From Streptomyces sp. NBC_01723 (GTDB lineage: Bacteria; Actinomycetota; Actinomycetes; Streptomycetales; Streptomycetaceae), in the NCBI RefSeq assembly GCF_036246005.1, contig NZ_CP109171.1, positions 5,258,001-5,322,000 on the forward strand: DNA of 64,000 bases, written 5' to 3'. Both the position numbers and the translations under genes were made by a program. Shown here in pieces: positions 16,588-24,766 of the stretch. Each line of letters opens with the position of its first letter. Position 1 is the stretch's first letter. Under the pieces are notes generated by a model that saw only the letters and a list, made by a program, of their open reading frames with translations, was not told the origin of the DNA and ran no database searches.

Positions 16588-17667
16588 ATGGCCGACACCC
16601 CGCTTGACCTCACGCTGGACGCCGCCGAGCTTACCGCGCGGCTCGTCGACTTCCCCTCCGAGAGCGGCACCGAGAAGCCGCTGGCGGACGCGGTCGAGAG
16701 CGCCCTGCGCAGCCTGCCGCACCTGACGGTCGAGCGGTACGGCAACAACGTCGTCGCGCGGACGGACCTGGGCCGCGCGGAGCGCGTGATCCTGGCCGGC
16801 CACATCGACACCGTCCCCATCGCGGACAACGTGCCGTCCCGGCTCGACGAGGACGGCGTCCTGTGGGGCTGCGGCACCTGCGACATGAAGGCCGGCGTCG
16901 CGGTGCAACTGCGCATCGCGGCCACCGTCCCGGCCCCCAACCGCGACCTGACCTTCGTCTTCTACGACAACGAAGAGGTCGCCGCCGACCTGAACGGCCT
17001 GAAGCACGTCGCCGAGGCGCACCCCGAGTGGCTGGAGGGCGACTTCGCGGTGCTCCTCGAACCGTCCGACGGGCAGGTGGAGGGCGGCTGCCAGGGCACC
17101 CTGCGGGTGCTGCTCAGGACGTCGGGGGAGCGGGCGCACTCGGCACGGAGCTGGATGGGCTCCAACGCGATCCACGCGGCCGCCCCGATCCTCGCCCGCC
17201 TGGCCGCCTACGAGCCCCGCTACCCGGTGATCGACGGCCTGGAGTACCGCGAGGGACTGAACGCGGTCGGCATCACGGGCGGAGTCGCCGGCAACGTCAT
17301 CCCCGACGAGTGCGTGGTCACGGTCAACTTCCGCTACGCCCCCGACCGCAGCCCCGAGGACGCCCTCGCGCACGTGCGCGAGGTCTTCGCGGACTGCGGG
17401 GTGGCCGAGTTCGTGGTCGACGACCACAGCGGCGCGGCCCTGCCCGGCCTCTCCCACCCGGCCGCGGCCGCCTTCATCGAGGCGGTGGGCGGCACTCCGC
17501 AGCCCAAGTACGGCTGGACCGACGTGTCCCGCTTCTCGGCGCTCGGCGTACCGGCGGTGAACTACGGCCCGGGCAACCCGCACCTGGCGCACAAGCGGGA
17601 CGAGCGGGTCGAGGTCGCGAAGGTCCTCGCGGGCGAGGAGCGCCTGCGGTCCTGGCTGACGGCTTGA
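16588..17667 (+). CDS. dapE: Succinyl-diaminopimelate desuccinylase DapE
   Basis: 359 residues, ATG 16588 after CGGAG. M20 peptidase-family dizinc enzyme: LAGHIDTVP (His and Asp ligands), GTCDMKAGVAVQL (bridging Asp), YDNEEVA (catalytic Glu pair) and a late His in NPHLAHKRDE. It splits N-succinyl-LL-diaminopimelate to LL-diaminopimelate, feeding lysine and peptidoglycan. It is the actinobacterial type of about 355-360 residues. It is divergent from the lysozyme-like gene with only 84 bp between them, which should hold both promoters. Confidence 0.93.
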   Translation: MADTPLDLTLDAAELTARLVDFPSESGTEKPLADAVESALRSLPHLTVERYGNNVVARTDLGRAERVILAGHIDTVPIADNVPSRLDEDGVLWGCGTCDMKAGVAVQLRIAATVPAPNRDLTFVFYDNEEVAADLNGLKHVAEAHPEWLEGDFAVLLEPSDGQVEGGCQGTLRVLLRTSGERAHSARSWMGSNAIHAAAPILARLAAYEPRYPVIDGLEYREGLNAVGITGGVAGNVIPDECVVTVNFRYAPDRSPEDALAHVREVFADCGVAEFVVDDHSGAALPGLSHPAAAAFIEAVGGTPQPKYGWTDVSRFSALGVPAVNYGPGNPHLAHKRDERVEVAKVLAGEERLRSWLTA

Positions 17668-17737
17668 TCCACGCGCGCCGGAAAGGGGTTTACCCCGGCG
17701 CGTGGCGGACATGCTGAGGTCCCTCGTACGTAACCCG

Positions 17738-17749
17738 CGTAGATCTACG
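17738..17749. promoter_or_regulatory. 12-bp perfect palindrome upstream of the LOG-family gene
   Basis: CGTAGATCTACG lies 36 nt before the ATG at 17786. Its position in the short dapE-LOG spacer suits an operator or core-promoter element. No regulator identified. Confidence 0.4.
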
Positions 17750-17785
17750 CTGAGGTGGAAGAACCTGCAACTGGAGGGAGCGCGC

Positions 17786-18544
17786 ATGGCTACTGGCAAC
17801 CCCGAGGGCAAGAAGCGGCCACCGGAGGAGCAGCGCCTGGGCCCTGTCCTCCGGCGGCGGGGTCAGGTCCAGAAGAGCACCACGGACCAGCGCCTGCTGG
17901 ACGAGCGCGCTCCGACGGACTGGGTGCACACCGACCCCTGGCGGGTCCTGCGCATCCAGTCGGAGTTCATCGAGGGCTTCGGCACGCTCGCCGAACTGCC
18001 CCCCGCGATCAGCGTCTTCGGCTCCGCCCGCACGCCGGTCGACTCGCCGGAGTACGACGCCGGTGTCCGGCTGGGCCGCGGCCTGGTCGAGGCGGGCTTC
18101 GCGGTCATCACCGGCGGTGGGCCCGGCGCCATGGAGGCGGCCAACAAGGGCGCCCTGGAGGCGGAGGGCATCTCGGTCGGCCTCGGCATCGAGCTGCCCT
18201 TCGAGCAGGGGCTCAACCCCTACGTCGACATCGGCCTGAACTTCCGCTACTTCTTCGTCCGCAAGATGATGTTCGTGAAGTACGCGCAGGGCTTCGTGGT
18301 CCTGCCCGGCGGCCTCGGCACCCTCGACGAACTCTTCGAGGCCCTCACGCTGGTGCAGACCCAGAAGGTCACCCGCTTCCCCATCGTGCTCTTCGGCTCC
18401 GACTACTGGGGCGGCCTGGTCGACTGGCTCCGGGGCACCCTGGTGGCCCAGGGCAAGGCCGCCGAGAAGGACCTCCTCCTCTTCCACGTCACGGACGACG
18501 TGGACGAGGCGGTCGCCCTGGTCTCCAAGGAGGCGGGCCGCTAG
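17786..18544 (+). CDS. LOG-family protein (TIGR00730; cytokinin riboside phosphoribohydrolase-like)
   Basis: 252 residues, ATG after GGAGGGAG. Rossmann-like lysine-decarboxylase-family fold with GGGPGAMEAANKGA and the diagnostic PGGLGTLDELFE nucleotide motif. Relatives release nucleobases from N6-substituted AMP (Lonely guy activity) or act as AMP nucleosidase-like enzymes. The neighbourhood dapE-LOG-folP2 is the same as in M. tuberculosis (Rv1205 to Rv1207). Specific substrate unknown. Confidence 0.9.
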   Translation: MATGNPEGKKRPPEEQRLGPVLRRRGQVQKSTTDQRLLDERAPTDWVHTDPWRVLRIQSEFIEGFGTLAELPPAISVFGSARTPVDSPEYDAGVRLGRGLVEAGFAVITGGGPGAMEAANKGALEAEGISVGLGIELPFEQGLNPYVDIGLNFRYFFVRKMMFVKYAQGFVVLPGGLGTLDELFEALTLVQTQKVTRFPIVLFGSDYWGGLVDWLRGTLVAQGKAAEKDLLLFHVTDDVDEAVALVSKEAGR

Positions 18545-18553
18545 CTTCCGGCC

Positions 18554-18577
18554 GGGCGGGGGCTCCGGCTCCCGCCC
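18554..18577. terminator. Bidirectional terminator between convergent LOG and folP2-like genes
   Basis: GGGCGGG (18554-18560) pairs with CCCGCCC (18571-18577) around GGCTCCGGCT. It fills the 33-nt gap between the two stop codons. Confidence 0.65.
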
Positions 18578-19462
18578 TTACGCCAGCCCTCGCCGCGCCA
18601 CCGCCGGCTCCCGGTGGCCCGCGATCGTCGCCACCATGTCCAGGACCTGCCGGGTCTCCTCCACCTCGTGCACCCGGTACACCCGCGCGCCCAGCCACGC
18701 CGAGACCGCCGTGGTCGCCAGCGTCCCGAGCACGCGCTCCTTCACCGGCCGGTCCAGGGTCTCCCCGACGAAGTCCTTGTTCGACAGGGACACCAGCACC
18801 GGCCACCCCGTCTCCACCATCTCCCCGAGCCGCCGCGTCGCCTCCAGACTGTGCCGGGTGTTCTTCCCGAAGTCGTGCCCGGGATCGATCAGCACCGACT
18901 CCCGCGGCACCCCCAGCGCCACCGCCCGCTCGGCCAGCCCCAGCGTCACCCGCAAGATGTCGGCCACGACGTCGTCGTACGTCACCCGGTGCGGCCGCGT
19001 CCGCGGCTCAGCGCCCCCGGCGTGCGTGCACACCAGCCCCACCCCGTACCGCGCGGCGACCTCCGCCAGCTTCGGGTCGACCCCGCCCCACGCGTCGTTC
19101 AGCAGGTCCGCCCCCACCTCGCACACGGCCTCGCCGACCTCGTGCCGCCAGGTGTCCACGCTGATCACGACGTCCGGGAACCGCCGCCGCACCTCCGCGA
19201 CGAACCCCACCGTCCGCCGCGCCTCCTCCTCGGCCGACACCTCGTCGCCGGGCCCGGCCTTCACCCCGCCGATGTCGATGATCGCGGCCCCCTCGGCCAC
19301 CGCCCGCTCCACGCGCGCGAGAGCGGGCTCGTCGAGGAACGTGGCCCCCTGGTCGTAGAAGGAGTCCGGGGTCCGGTTCACGATCGCCATGATCACCGGC
19401 TCGTGCGCCGCGAATACACGCCTGCCCAGCCTGAGCATCCCCTGTGACATCTCCTCGTCCAT
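18578..19462 (-). CDS. folP2: Dihydropteroate synthase-like protein, FolP2 type
   Basis: 294 residues from ATG 19462; ATGs at 19450 and 19438 are possible. TIM-barrel DHPS family: IMAIVNRTPDSFYDQGATF replaces the usual loop-1 NVTPDSFSDGG, and loop 2 reads DIGGVKAGPG where true DHPS has DVGGESTRPG. LNDAWGG, IDPGHDFGKN and VLVSLSNKDFVG are retained. These changes are those of mycobacterial FolP2 (Rv1207), reported not to support folate synthesis, and the LOG neighbour agrees. A pterin-related but non-DHPS role is likely. The symbol is given for the subfamily. Confidence 0.85.
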   Translation of the reverse strand: MDEEMSQGMLRLGRRVFAAHEPVIMAIVNRTPDSFYDQGATFLDEPALARVERAVAEGAAIIDIGGVKAGPGDEVSAEEEARRTVGFVAEVRRRFPDVVISVDTWRHEVGEAVCEVGADLLNDAWGGVDPKLAEVAARYGVGLVCTHAGGAEPRTRPHRVTYDDVVADILRVTLGLAERAVALGVPRESVLIDPGHDFGKNTRHSLEATRRLGEMVETGWPVLVSLSNKDFVGETLDRPVKERVLGTLATTAVSAWLGARVYRVHEVEETRQVLDMVATIAGHREPAVARRGLA

Positions 19463-19566
19463 ACCGTTCTCTCGTCCCAGTGCCGTTGGCTGTCAGACTC
19501 GCATGGCACGATCTGACCCGACACAACCGACCCGACCCAACCGATCCGACCGTGGGGGCCTCAGCG

Positions 19567-19926
19567 ATGGTCATGTTCCTGTTCCTCGTCATCGCGCTGG
19601 TCGTCGTGGTGGCCGGAGTGACGCTGGCCGTGGTGAGCGGCGGCGACAGCGGGCCGCTGCCCGACGCCGACCCCGAACGGCTCCGGGACTCCCTGCCCCC
19701 CGACCGCCCGGTGGGCCGCCCGGACGTGGAACGGCTCCGCTTCCCGCTCGTCCTCCGCGGCTACCGCATGACGGACGTCGACGACGCCCTCGCCCGCCTC
19801 GGCGCCGAGCTGGCCGAGCGCGACTCCCGCATCGCCGACCTGGAGTCCGCCCTGGCCGGTGCCCGGGCCGCCGCCGCCCACCAGCACGTGGTGATGGACA
19901 AGCCGGCCCCGGAGGAGCAGCAGTGA
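19567..19926 (+). CDS. Single-pass membrane protein with DivIVA-like segment
   Basis: 119 residues from ATG 19567; a GTG at 19552 is an alternative. One N-terminal membrane helix (MFLFLVIALVVVVAGVTLAV). Residues about 55-80 (VERLRFPLVLRGYRMTDVDDAL) match the short DivI1A/DivIVA-like motif, followed by a coiled segment (LGAELAERDSRIADLESAL). Overlaps the glycosylase gene by GTGA. DivIVA motifs organise polar or septal proteins in actinobacteria; a local role here is inferred. Confidence 0.8.
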   Translation: MVMFLFLVIALVVVVAGVTLAVVSGGDSGPLPDADPERLRDSLPPDRPVGRPDVERLRFPLVLRGYRMTDVDDALARLGAELAERDSRIADLESALAGARAAAAHQHVVMDKPAPEEQQ

Positions 19927-20510
19927 GCACCGGCGAGGCCGTGGCCGGCCCGGACGGCGCGCTGCGCTGCCCCTGGGCCCTGTCCACCGCGGACTACGTG
20001 ACGTACCACGACGAGGAGTGGGGCCGGGCGGTCCACGGGGACGGCGCCCTGTACGAGCGGCTCAGCCTGGAGGCCTTCCAGTCCGGCCTGTCCTGGATCA
20101 CCATCCTGCGCCGCCGCGCCGGCTTCCGGGCCGCCTTCGCCGGCTTCGCCATCGCCGACGTGGCCGCCTTCACCGACGAGGACCGCGAGCGGCTCCTCGC
20201 CGACGAGGGCATCATCCGCAACCGCGCCAAGATCGACGCGACCCTCGCCAACGCGCGCGTGCTCGCCGACTGGGCGCCGGGCGAGCTGGACGAGCTGATC
20301 TGGTCCCACGCCCCCGACCCGGCGGCCCGCCCCGCCCCGAAGACCCTCGCCGACGTCCCCGCCATCACTCCCGAGTCCACGGCACTGTCCAAGGCTCTGA
20401 AGAAGCGGGGCCTGCGTTTCGTGGGCCCCACGACGGCATACGCCCTCATGCAGGCGTGCGGCCTGGTCAACGACCACTTGGAGACATGCGCCGCAAGAAA
20501 CGCCCCATAA
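19923..20510 (+). CDS. tag: DNA-3-methyladenine glycosylase I
   Basis: 195 residues, GTG overlapping the previous stop. HhH-GPD family of the Tag type: RCPWALSTADYVTYHDEEWG, with the conserved Tag residues YHDEEWG and LSLEAFQSGLSWITILRRR, then RNRAKIDATLANA and FVGPTTAYALMQACGLVNDH. The zinc-binding Cys and His residues of Tag can be placed at RCPW and at DHLETC. It removes 3-methyladenine from DNA. The last codons and the TAA lie inside a dispersed-repeat-like hairpin (CGCCCC-ATAA-GGGGCG). Confidence 0.93.
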   Translation: MSTGEAVAGPDGALRCPWALSTADYVTYHDEEWGRAVHGDGALYERLSLEAFQSGLSWITILRRRAGFRAAFAGFAIADVAAFTDEDRERLLADEGIIRNRAKIDATLANARVLADWAPGELDELIWSHAPDPAARPAPKTLADVPAITPESTALSKALKKRGLRFVGPTTAYALMQACGLVNDHLETCAARNAP

Positions 20511-20580
20511 GGGGCGCGGGGCTGTATCGATGTGCGGCTCCGCCGCGTGGGCGCGATCAACCACGACGCACCCGCACCCT
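20501..20580 (+). repeat. Dispersed Streptomyces-type intergenic repeat overlapping the tag stop codon
   Basis: Two hairpins: CGCCCC-ATAA-GGGGCG at 20501-20516, in which TAA is the stop of tag, and GCGGC-TCC-GCCGC at 20534-20546. Then GTGGGCGCGATCAACCACGACGCACCCGCACCC. I recognise this arrangement as one that recurs between Streptomyces genes, often as a terminator; copy number was not checked. Confidence 0.7.
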
Positions 20581-20603
20581 CCGACGGCGCTCAGGTCCCG
20601 AGC

Positions 20604-21407
20604 TCACCTGCCCAAATAGCGAGGCTTCCGCTTCTCGACAAACGCCCGCACCGCGATCGCATGGTCCTCGGAGGAACCCGCCCGCGACTGCAGCTCGTCC
20701 TCCTTCTCCAGCGTCTCGGCGAGCGAGTGCGTCAGCCCGTACGCCATCGCCTCCTTCAGCGCCGCGTACGCCACCGTCGGCCCCTCGGCCAGCGCCCGCG
20801 CCGTCCGTTCGGCCTCGGCGCGCAGCTCGGCGGCGGGCACGACCCGGGTGGCGATGCCCAGCTCGTACGCCTCCTGGGCGGGGATGCTGCGCGGGAAGAG
20901 CAGCAGATCGGCGGCGCGCCCGGGGCCGACGACACGCGGCAGCGTCCAGGAGATCCCCGAGTCCGCGGTGAGCGCGACCCCGGCGAAGGACGTGTTGAAG
21001 GCGGCGGTGTCCGCGACGATCCGGTAGTCCGCCGCCAGTGCGAAGCCGAGGCCCGCCCCGGCCGCCACGCCGTTCACGGCGGCGACCACCGGCTTCTCGG
21101 CGTCCGCGAGCGCCCGCACGATCGGGTTGTAGTGCTCGCGCACCGTGCTCATGGTCTCGCCCGAGCCCGCCTCCCGGTCGGCGGCCAGCAGACCGATGTG
21201 CTCCTTGAGGTCCTGGCCGACGCAGAACGCCCGGTCGCCGGCGGCCGTCAGCAGCACCGCCCGTACCCCGCCGTCCACCGCCGCGGAGCGCACCGCGTCC
21301 CGGAGCGCGACCTTGGTCTCGATGTTCAGCGCGTTCATCGCCTCGGGGCGGTTCAGCGTGATCGTCGCGAGCCCGTCGCTCACCTCGTAGAGCACGGTGT
21401 CGGCCAT
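20604..21407 (-). CDS. Enoyl-CoA hydratase/isomerase family protein
   Basis: 267 residues from ATG 21407, after GGAGGGGAATTCC. Crotonase fold: TLNRPEAMNALN, the oxyanion-hole segment KPVVAAVNGVAAGAGLGFAL, FCVGQDLKEH, and a late TADSGISWTLPR in place of a classic catalytic Glu pair. It resembles PaaG/PaaF-like and short-chain enoyl-CoA hydratases or isomerases. It is monocistronic. Substrate not determinable. Confidence 0.9.
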   Translation of the reverse strand: MADTVLYEVSDGLATITLNRPEAMNALNIETKVALRDAVRSAAVDGGVRAVLLTAAGDRAFCVGQDLKEHIGLLAADREAGSGETMSTVREHYNPIVRALADAEKPVVAAVNGVAAGAGLGFALAADYRIVADTAAFNTSFAGVALTADSGISWTLPRVVGPGRAADLLLFPRSIPAQEAYELGIATRVVPAAELRAEAERTARALAEGPTVAYAALKEAMAYGLTHSLAETLEKEDELQSRAGSSEDHAIAVRAFVEKRKPRYLGR

Positions 21408-21756
21408 GGAATTCCCCTCCGCTTCGTCGCGAGTGTCGGGCAACAGCATGACGGAGATCGCCGCCGGCGCGGGGCCGCGGAGATGTGACCTGCGTCAAAG
21501 AATTCCGGTCCGTATCCATTCGGTGGAAGTGGGTGAGGGCGCGCAGTATCGCAGTCACATCCCCGAATTGAGTGGTTTTGCTCGCGCGCGTTGCCCAAGC
21601 GATGCCGACCGATGTTGGTCATCGGGTCCTGGGATGCGGGATAATGGCCGGGAAGCAATGTGTTCGATGCCGGTGTCGCGCGTCCGGGCCGGACTGCGCG
21701 TGCCCTCACGGGCCGTCGGCGGTGACGGTGAGCTGGTATCAGGAAGGGGAACGAGC
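21408..21756. other. Divergent intergenic region, 349 bp, with a candidate promoter for the DUF3117 gene
   Basis: No ORF convincing on either strand. On the plus strand TTGGTC (21615-21620) and GATAAT (21640-21645), 19 nt apart, could be -35 and -10 boxes; transcription would start about 100 nt before the DUF3117 ATG. The crotonase promoter should lie at 21410-21550. Confidence 0.4.
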
Positions 21757-21924
21757 ATGGCGGCCATGAAGCCGCGGACGGGCGATGGCCCGCTCGAGGT
21801 GACCAAGGAGGGGCGGGGCATCGTCATGCGCGTTCCGCTCGAAGGCGGCGGGCGGCTCGTCGTCGAGCTGACCCCCGATGAGGCCGACGCGCTCGGCGAC
21901 GCCCTCAAGAAGGTCGTCGGCTGA
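21757..21924 (+). CDS. DUF3117 protein, 55 aa
   Basis: ATG 21757 after AGGAAGGGG. The sequence ([20 protein letters not shown], then [20 protein letters not shown]) is almost invariant in actinobacteria. Basic N-terminal and acidic C-terminal halves. Function unknown. It lies just before the sigma-factor block, as in mycobacteria, and is followed by a strong terminator. Confidence 0.95.
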   Translation: MAAMKPRTGDGPLEVTKEGRGIVMRVPLEGGGRLVVELTPDEADALGDALKKVVG

Positions 21925-21946
21925 CGCGCGAGCGACCATACCCGTT

Positions 21947-21984
21947 CAGTCGCCCCGGTGCCGCACGTGGTGCCGGGGCGACTG
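21947..21984 (+). terminator. Terminator after the DUF3117 gene
   Basis: CAGTCGCCCCGG (21947-21958) and CCGGGGCGACTG (21973-21984) pair perfectly over a 14-nt loop, 22 nt past the stop. It also lies 31 nt past the stop of the convergent methyltransferase, so it may serve both. Confidence 0.8.
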
Positions 21985-22015
21985 TTCGTCTCAGGTGTCG
22001 CCCCAGGTGTTCCGC

Positions 22016-22648
22016 TCAGCGCTTCACGGCGCAGAGCAGCCCGTCGCCGACCGGCAGCAGCGACGGCACCAGCTCCTGGCTCTCGCGCACCGCGCGCAGG
22101 ACCTCCCGCAGCCGCAGCACCTCGGTGGGCTGCGGTCCGGAGTCGATCGTCCGGCCGGCGCCGAAGACGCCCTCGAACGCGACGAGGCCCCCGGGGCGCA
22201 GCAGGCGCAACGATTCAGCGAGGTAGTCCAGGTACTCCAGGCGGTCGCCGTCGCAGAAGACGAGGTCATAGCCGGAGTCCGCGAGCCGGGGCAGCACGTC
22301 CAGGGCGCGCCCGGGAATGAACCGGGCCCGGTTGCTGGCGAAGCCCGCGGCGCGGAAGGCCTGGCGGGCGAACTGCTGGTGCTCCGGCTCGGGGTCGACC
22401 GTGGTCAGCACGCCGTCCGGTCGCATCCCGTGCAGCAGGTGGATCCCGGAGACGCCGCAGCCGGTGCCGATCTCCGCGACCGCCTTCGCGTCCACGGCGG
22501 CGGCGAGCAGCCCCAGGGCCGAACCCGTGCCCGGGGTCACCGAGCGCAGACCCGCCTCGCGGGCCCGGTCACGTGCCCAGAGCAGCGCGTCGTCCTCGGC
22601 GACATAGGCGTCGGAGAACGCCCAGCTCGTCTGCCGGTTGCCGGTAAT
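22016..22648 (-). CDS. Class I SAM O-methyltransferase (family 3), probable ATT start
   Basis: 210 residues if read from ATT at 22648. The only standard start in frame, a GTG at 22540, would remove 36 residues of conserved N-terminal helices ([20 protein letters not shown]). GGAG lies 6 nt before the ATT, and no ATG, GTG, TTG or CTG occurs between it and an upstream in-frame TAA. SAM motif I is [15 protein letters not shown]; then [16 protein letters not shown] and [13 protein letters not shown]. The family is like catechol/caffeoyl-CoA O-methyltransferases and Rv1220c. It is divergent from the sigma gene, as in M. tuberculosis. Natural substrate unknown. Confidence 0.85.
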   Translation of the reverse strand: MTGNRQTSWAFSDAYVAEDDALLWARDRAREAGLRSVTPGTGSALGLLAAAVDAKAVAEIGTGCGVSGIHLLHGMRPDGVLTTVDPEPEHQQFARQAFRAAGFASNRARFIPGRALDVLPRLADSGYDLVFCDGDRLEYLDYLAESLRLLRPGGLVAFEGVFGAGRTIDSGPQPTEVLRLREVLRAVRESQELVPSLLPVGDGLLCAVKR

Positions 22649-22888
22649 GACCCTCTCCTGTCCCCGTTGAAGCCTCGGCGTGACTGTATCCGTTGGCGTC
22701 GGGAACCCGCAGATGGGACCGGTCGTTTAAAGGGGGGAGCAAAGAGACGATCGAGCGGCCGGGGACAGGGACGGGGGCGGCGGATGGACCAGGGCGTCGA
22801 CCAACTGCTGACGCAGCCGTACGAGCCGGGCCGGCGCAGATCAAATTCTCGTAAAACCGCTTATCCGGAGCTAACGGGCGAGGTGGCT

Positions 22889-23674
22889 ATGGTAGGGGCT
22901 CCACTGGACACCACCAGAGCCGACAGGGGAGGTGCGGCCGCACCCGCGGATCGGGGCGGAGTGCTGCGGCGCTTCCTCGGATCGGCAGGCAGGCCGAAAT
23001 CCGTGAACGACACCGCTGCTGACCACAGCCACGCCGCCGGTCCCGCCACGGGACCCGCGCAGACCGCGACCTTCACCAGCGACGCGGACGGGCAGGCGTG
23101 GACTCCGCCCACCTGGGAGGAGATCGTCAGCACCCACAGCGGCCGGGTCTACCGCCTCGCCTATCGCCTCACCGGCAACCAGCACGACGCCGAGGACCTG
23201 ACCCAGGAGGTCTTCGTCCGCGTCTTCAGGTCCCTGTCGACGTACACGCCGGGCACCTTCGAGGGCTGGCTGCACCGCATCACGACCAACCTCTTCCTGG
23301 ACATGGTGCGCCGCAAGCAGCGCATCCGCTTCGACGCGCTCGGTGACGACGCGGCCGAGCGGCTGCCCAGCAAGGAGCCCACCCCGCAGCAGATCTTCCA
23401 CGACGCCCACTTCGACGCGGACGTCCAGCAGGCGCTGGACACCCTCGCGCCCGAGTTCCGTGCCGCGGTCGTCCTGTGCGACATCGAGGGGCTGTCGTAC
23501 GAGGAGATCGCCGCGACCCTCGGCGTCAAGCTCGGCACCGTCCGCTCGCGCATCCACCGCGGCCGCTCCCAGCTCCGCAAGGCGCTCGCCCACCGTTCAC
23601 CCAAGTCGCGCGCCGAGCGTCGTTCCTTCGCGGCCGGCGTTCCCGCACTGGGAGGAGGGGGCACGAGCGCGTGA
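22889..23674 (+). CDS. ECF RNA polymerase sigma factor (orthologue of mycobacterial SigE)
   Basis: 261 residues from ATG 22889, with GAGGTGG just before; a GTG near 23003 is an alternative. The N-terminal about 70 residues are unstructured. Region 2 reads [20 protein letters not shown] to [16 protein letters not shown]. Region 4 reads [20 protein letters not shown] with helix-turn-helix [20 protein letters not shown]. Anti-sigma, HtrA and TatB genes follow exactly as in M. tuberculosis Rv1221-Rv1224, so it probably controls envelope stress. It is not S. coelicolor sigE, which lies elsewhere, so no symbol is given. GTGA overlap with the anti-sigma gene. Confidence 0.9.
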   Translation: MVGAPLDTTRADRGGAAAPADRGGVLRRFLGSAGRPKSVNDTAADHSHAAGPATGPAQTATFTSDADGQAWTPPTWEEIVSTHSGRVYRLAYRLTGNQHDAEDLTQEVFVRVFRSLSTYTPGTFEGWLHRITTNLFLDMVRRKQRIRFDALGDDAAERLPSKEPTPQQIFHDAHFDADVQQALDTLAPEFRAAVVLCDIEGLSYEEIAATLGVKLGTVRSRIHRGRSQLRKALAHRSPKSRAERRSFAAGVPALGGGGTSA

Positions 23675-24672
23675 GTGGGTCACGGCCTGAATCCGAGGGA
23701 CACCTCGCAGAGCAGCATCTGGGAGACCGACTCTCCGCCCTGGTGGACGGAGAGCTCGGTCATGACGCGCGTGAGCGCGTACTGGCGCACGTGGCGACCT
23801 GCCCGAAGTGCAAGACGGAGGTCGACGCGCAGCGCCGGTTGAAGAACGTCTTCGCGGAAGCCGCCCCGCCGGCCCCCTCCGAGAGCTTCCTGGCCCGCCT
23901 CCAGGGGCTGCCCGCGGGAGGTGACGGGGACGGTGGCGGCCTGCCGCCGTTCGGCGGCGGCTTCGCCGACGACCTGACGGGGCTGCCCGGCAGGCTCGGT
24001 AGCCCCGGCGCCCTCGGCCCGAAGCGGGGCGAGCGGTTCGAGTTCGACTACGCGCCGTTGCGGCCGCACGCCTCCGTCCTGCCACCGTCCGCACCCGGAC
24101 GGGGCTTCCGGATCCACGACGTCAGCCGCCAGGAGTCCGAGCGGTCGGGCTCGCGCGGGCTGCGGTTCGCCTTCGCCGCCGCCGGCGCGGTCTCGCTGGC
24201 CGCCATCGCCCTGGGCGGCGTCACCATCGGCACGCCGGACATCACCACCGACGCCCGCGGCTCGGGGAACGGCAGCAACGTGACGCCGACCCGGACTCAA
24301 GGCGCGGGAGCGGCCGCCACGTCCGAGAGCCAGCGCCGCCGCACGGCCGGTCCGCTGCTGGGGCAGGCCCAGGCGCAGCGGTCGCTCGGCGACGCCCCCG
24401 TCGCGCCCACCAGCGCCTCCGCGCCGCTGGTGCCGGGGCTGCCCGCCGCCGACGCCCGTCGGCAGGCCGTGCACGCGCTGACCGCCCCGGTGACGGCCGG
24501 TGCCGCCGCGATGTCCCCGTTGATACGCCCGCTGGAGGCGGTGTCGCCGCTCTCGCTCGCGTCCTGGTCGACGGCGCCCGAGGTCCGGCCGCCCGGCCTG
24601 TTCGCCGCCCCCGCCCCCGGCCCGGCCGTGTCTCCGGCCCCGGCGGCGTCCTCGCACCGTCCGGTCCGCTGA
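23671..24672 (+). CDS. Zinc-binding anti-sigma factor, single-pass membrane protein (RseA-like)
   Basis: 333 residues, GTG overlapping the sigma stop. N-terminal ZAS domain: [19 protein letters not shown] followed by H-x3-C-x2-C (HVATCPKC). One membrane helix at about residues 170-192 ([20 protein letters not shown]). The extracytoplasmic tail of about 140 residues is Ala/Pro/Ser rich. It should hold the sigma factor inactive at the membrane and release it upon stress, by a redox change at the CxxC or by proteolysis. It is longer than mycobacterial RseA because of linker and tail. Confidence 0.88.
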   Translation: MSGSRPESEGHLAEQHLGDRLSALVDGELGHDARERVLAHVATCPKCKTEVDAQRRLKNVFAEAAPPAPSESFLARLQGLPAGGDGDGGGLPPFGGGFADDLTGLPGRLGSPGALGPKRGERFEFDYAPLRPHASVLPPSAPGRGFRIHDVSRQESERSGSRGLRFAFAAAGAVSLAAIALGGVTIGTPDITTDARGSGNGSNVTPTRTQGAGAAATSESQRRRTAGPLLGQAQAQRSLGDAPVAPTSASAPLVPGLPAADARRQAVHALTAPVTAGAAAMSPLIRPLEAVSPLSLASWSTAPEVRPPGLFAAPAPGPAVSPAPAASSHRPVR

Positions 24673-24766
24673 CGGGCTCTGCGCGCCGGGCCCGGAACCT
24701 GATTGAATCCGGGGTGGCGCCAGAGCCCTTGGGGCCGACGATCTGCGGCCAGCTGCGGGGGAGAAC

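Noticed and set aside
18578..19462. Genuine folate-pathway dihydropteroate synthase
   Set aside because: Both substrate loops differ from active DHPS and match the FolP2 subfamily.
22889..23674. Naming the sigma gene sigE
   Set aside because: It is the orthologue of mycobacterial sigE by position, but S. coelicolor sigE is a different ECF gene; the symbol would mislead.
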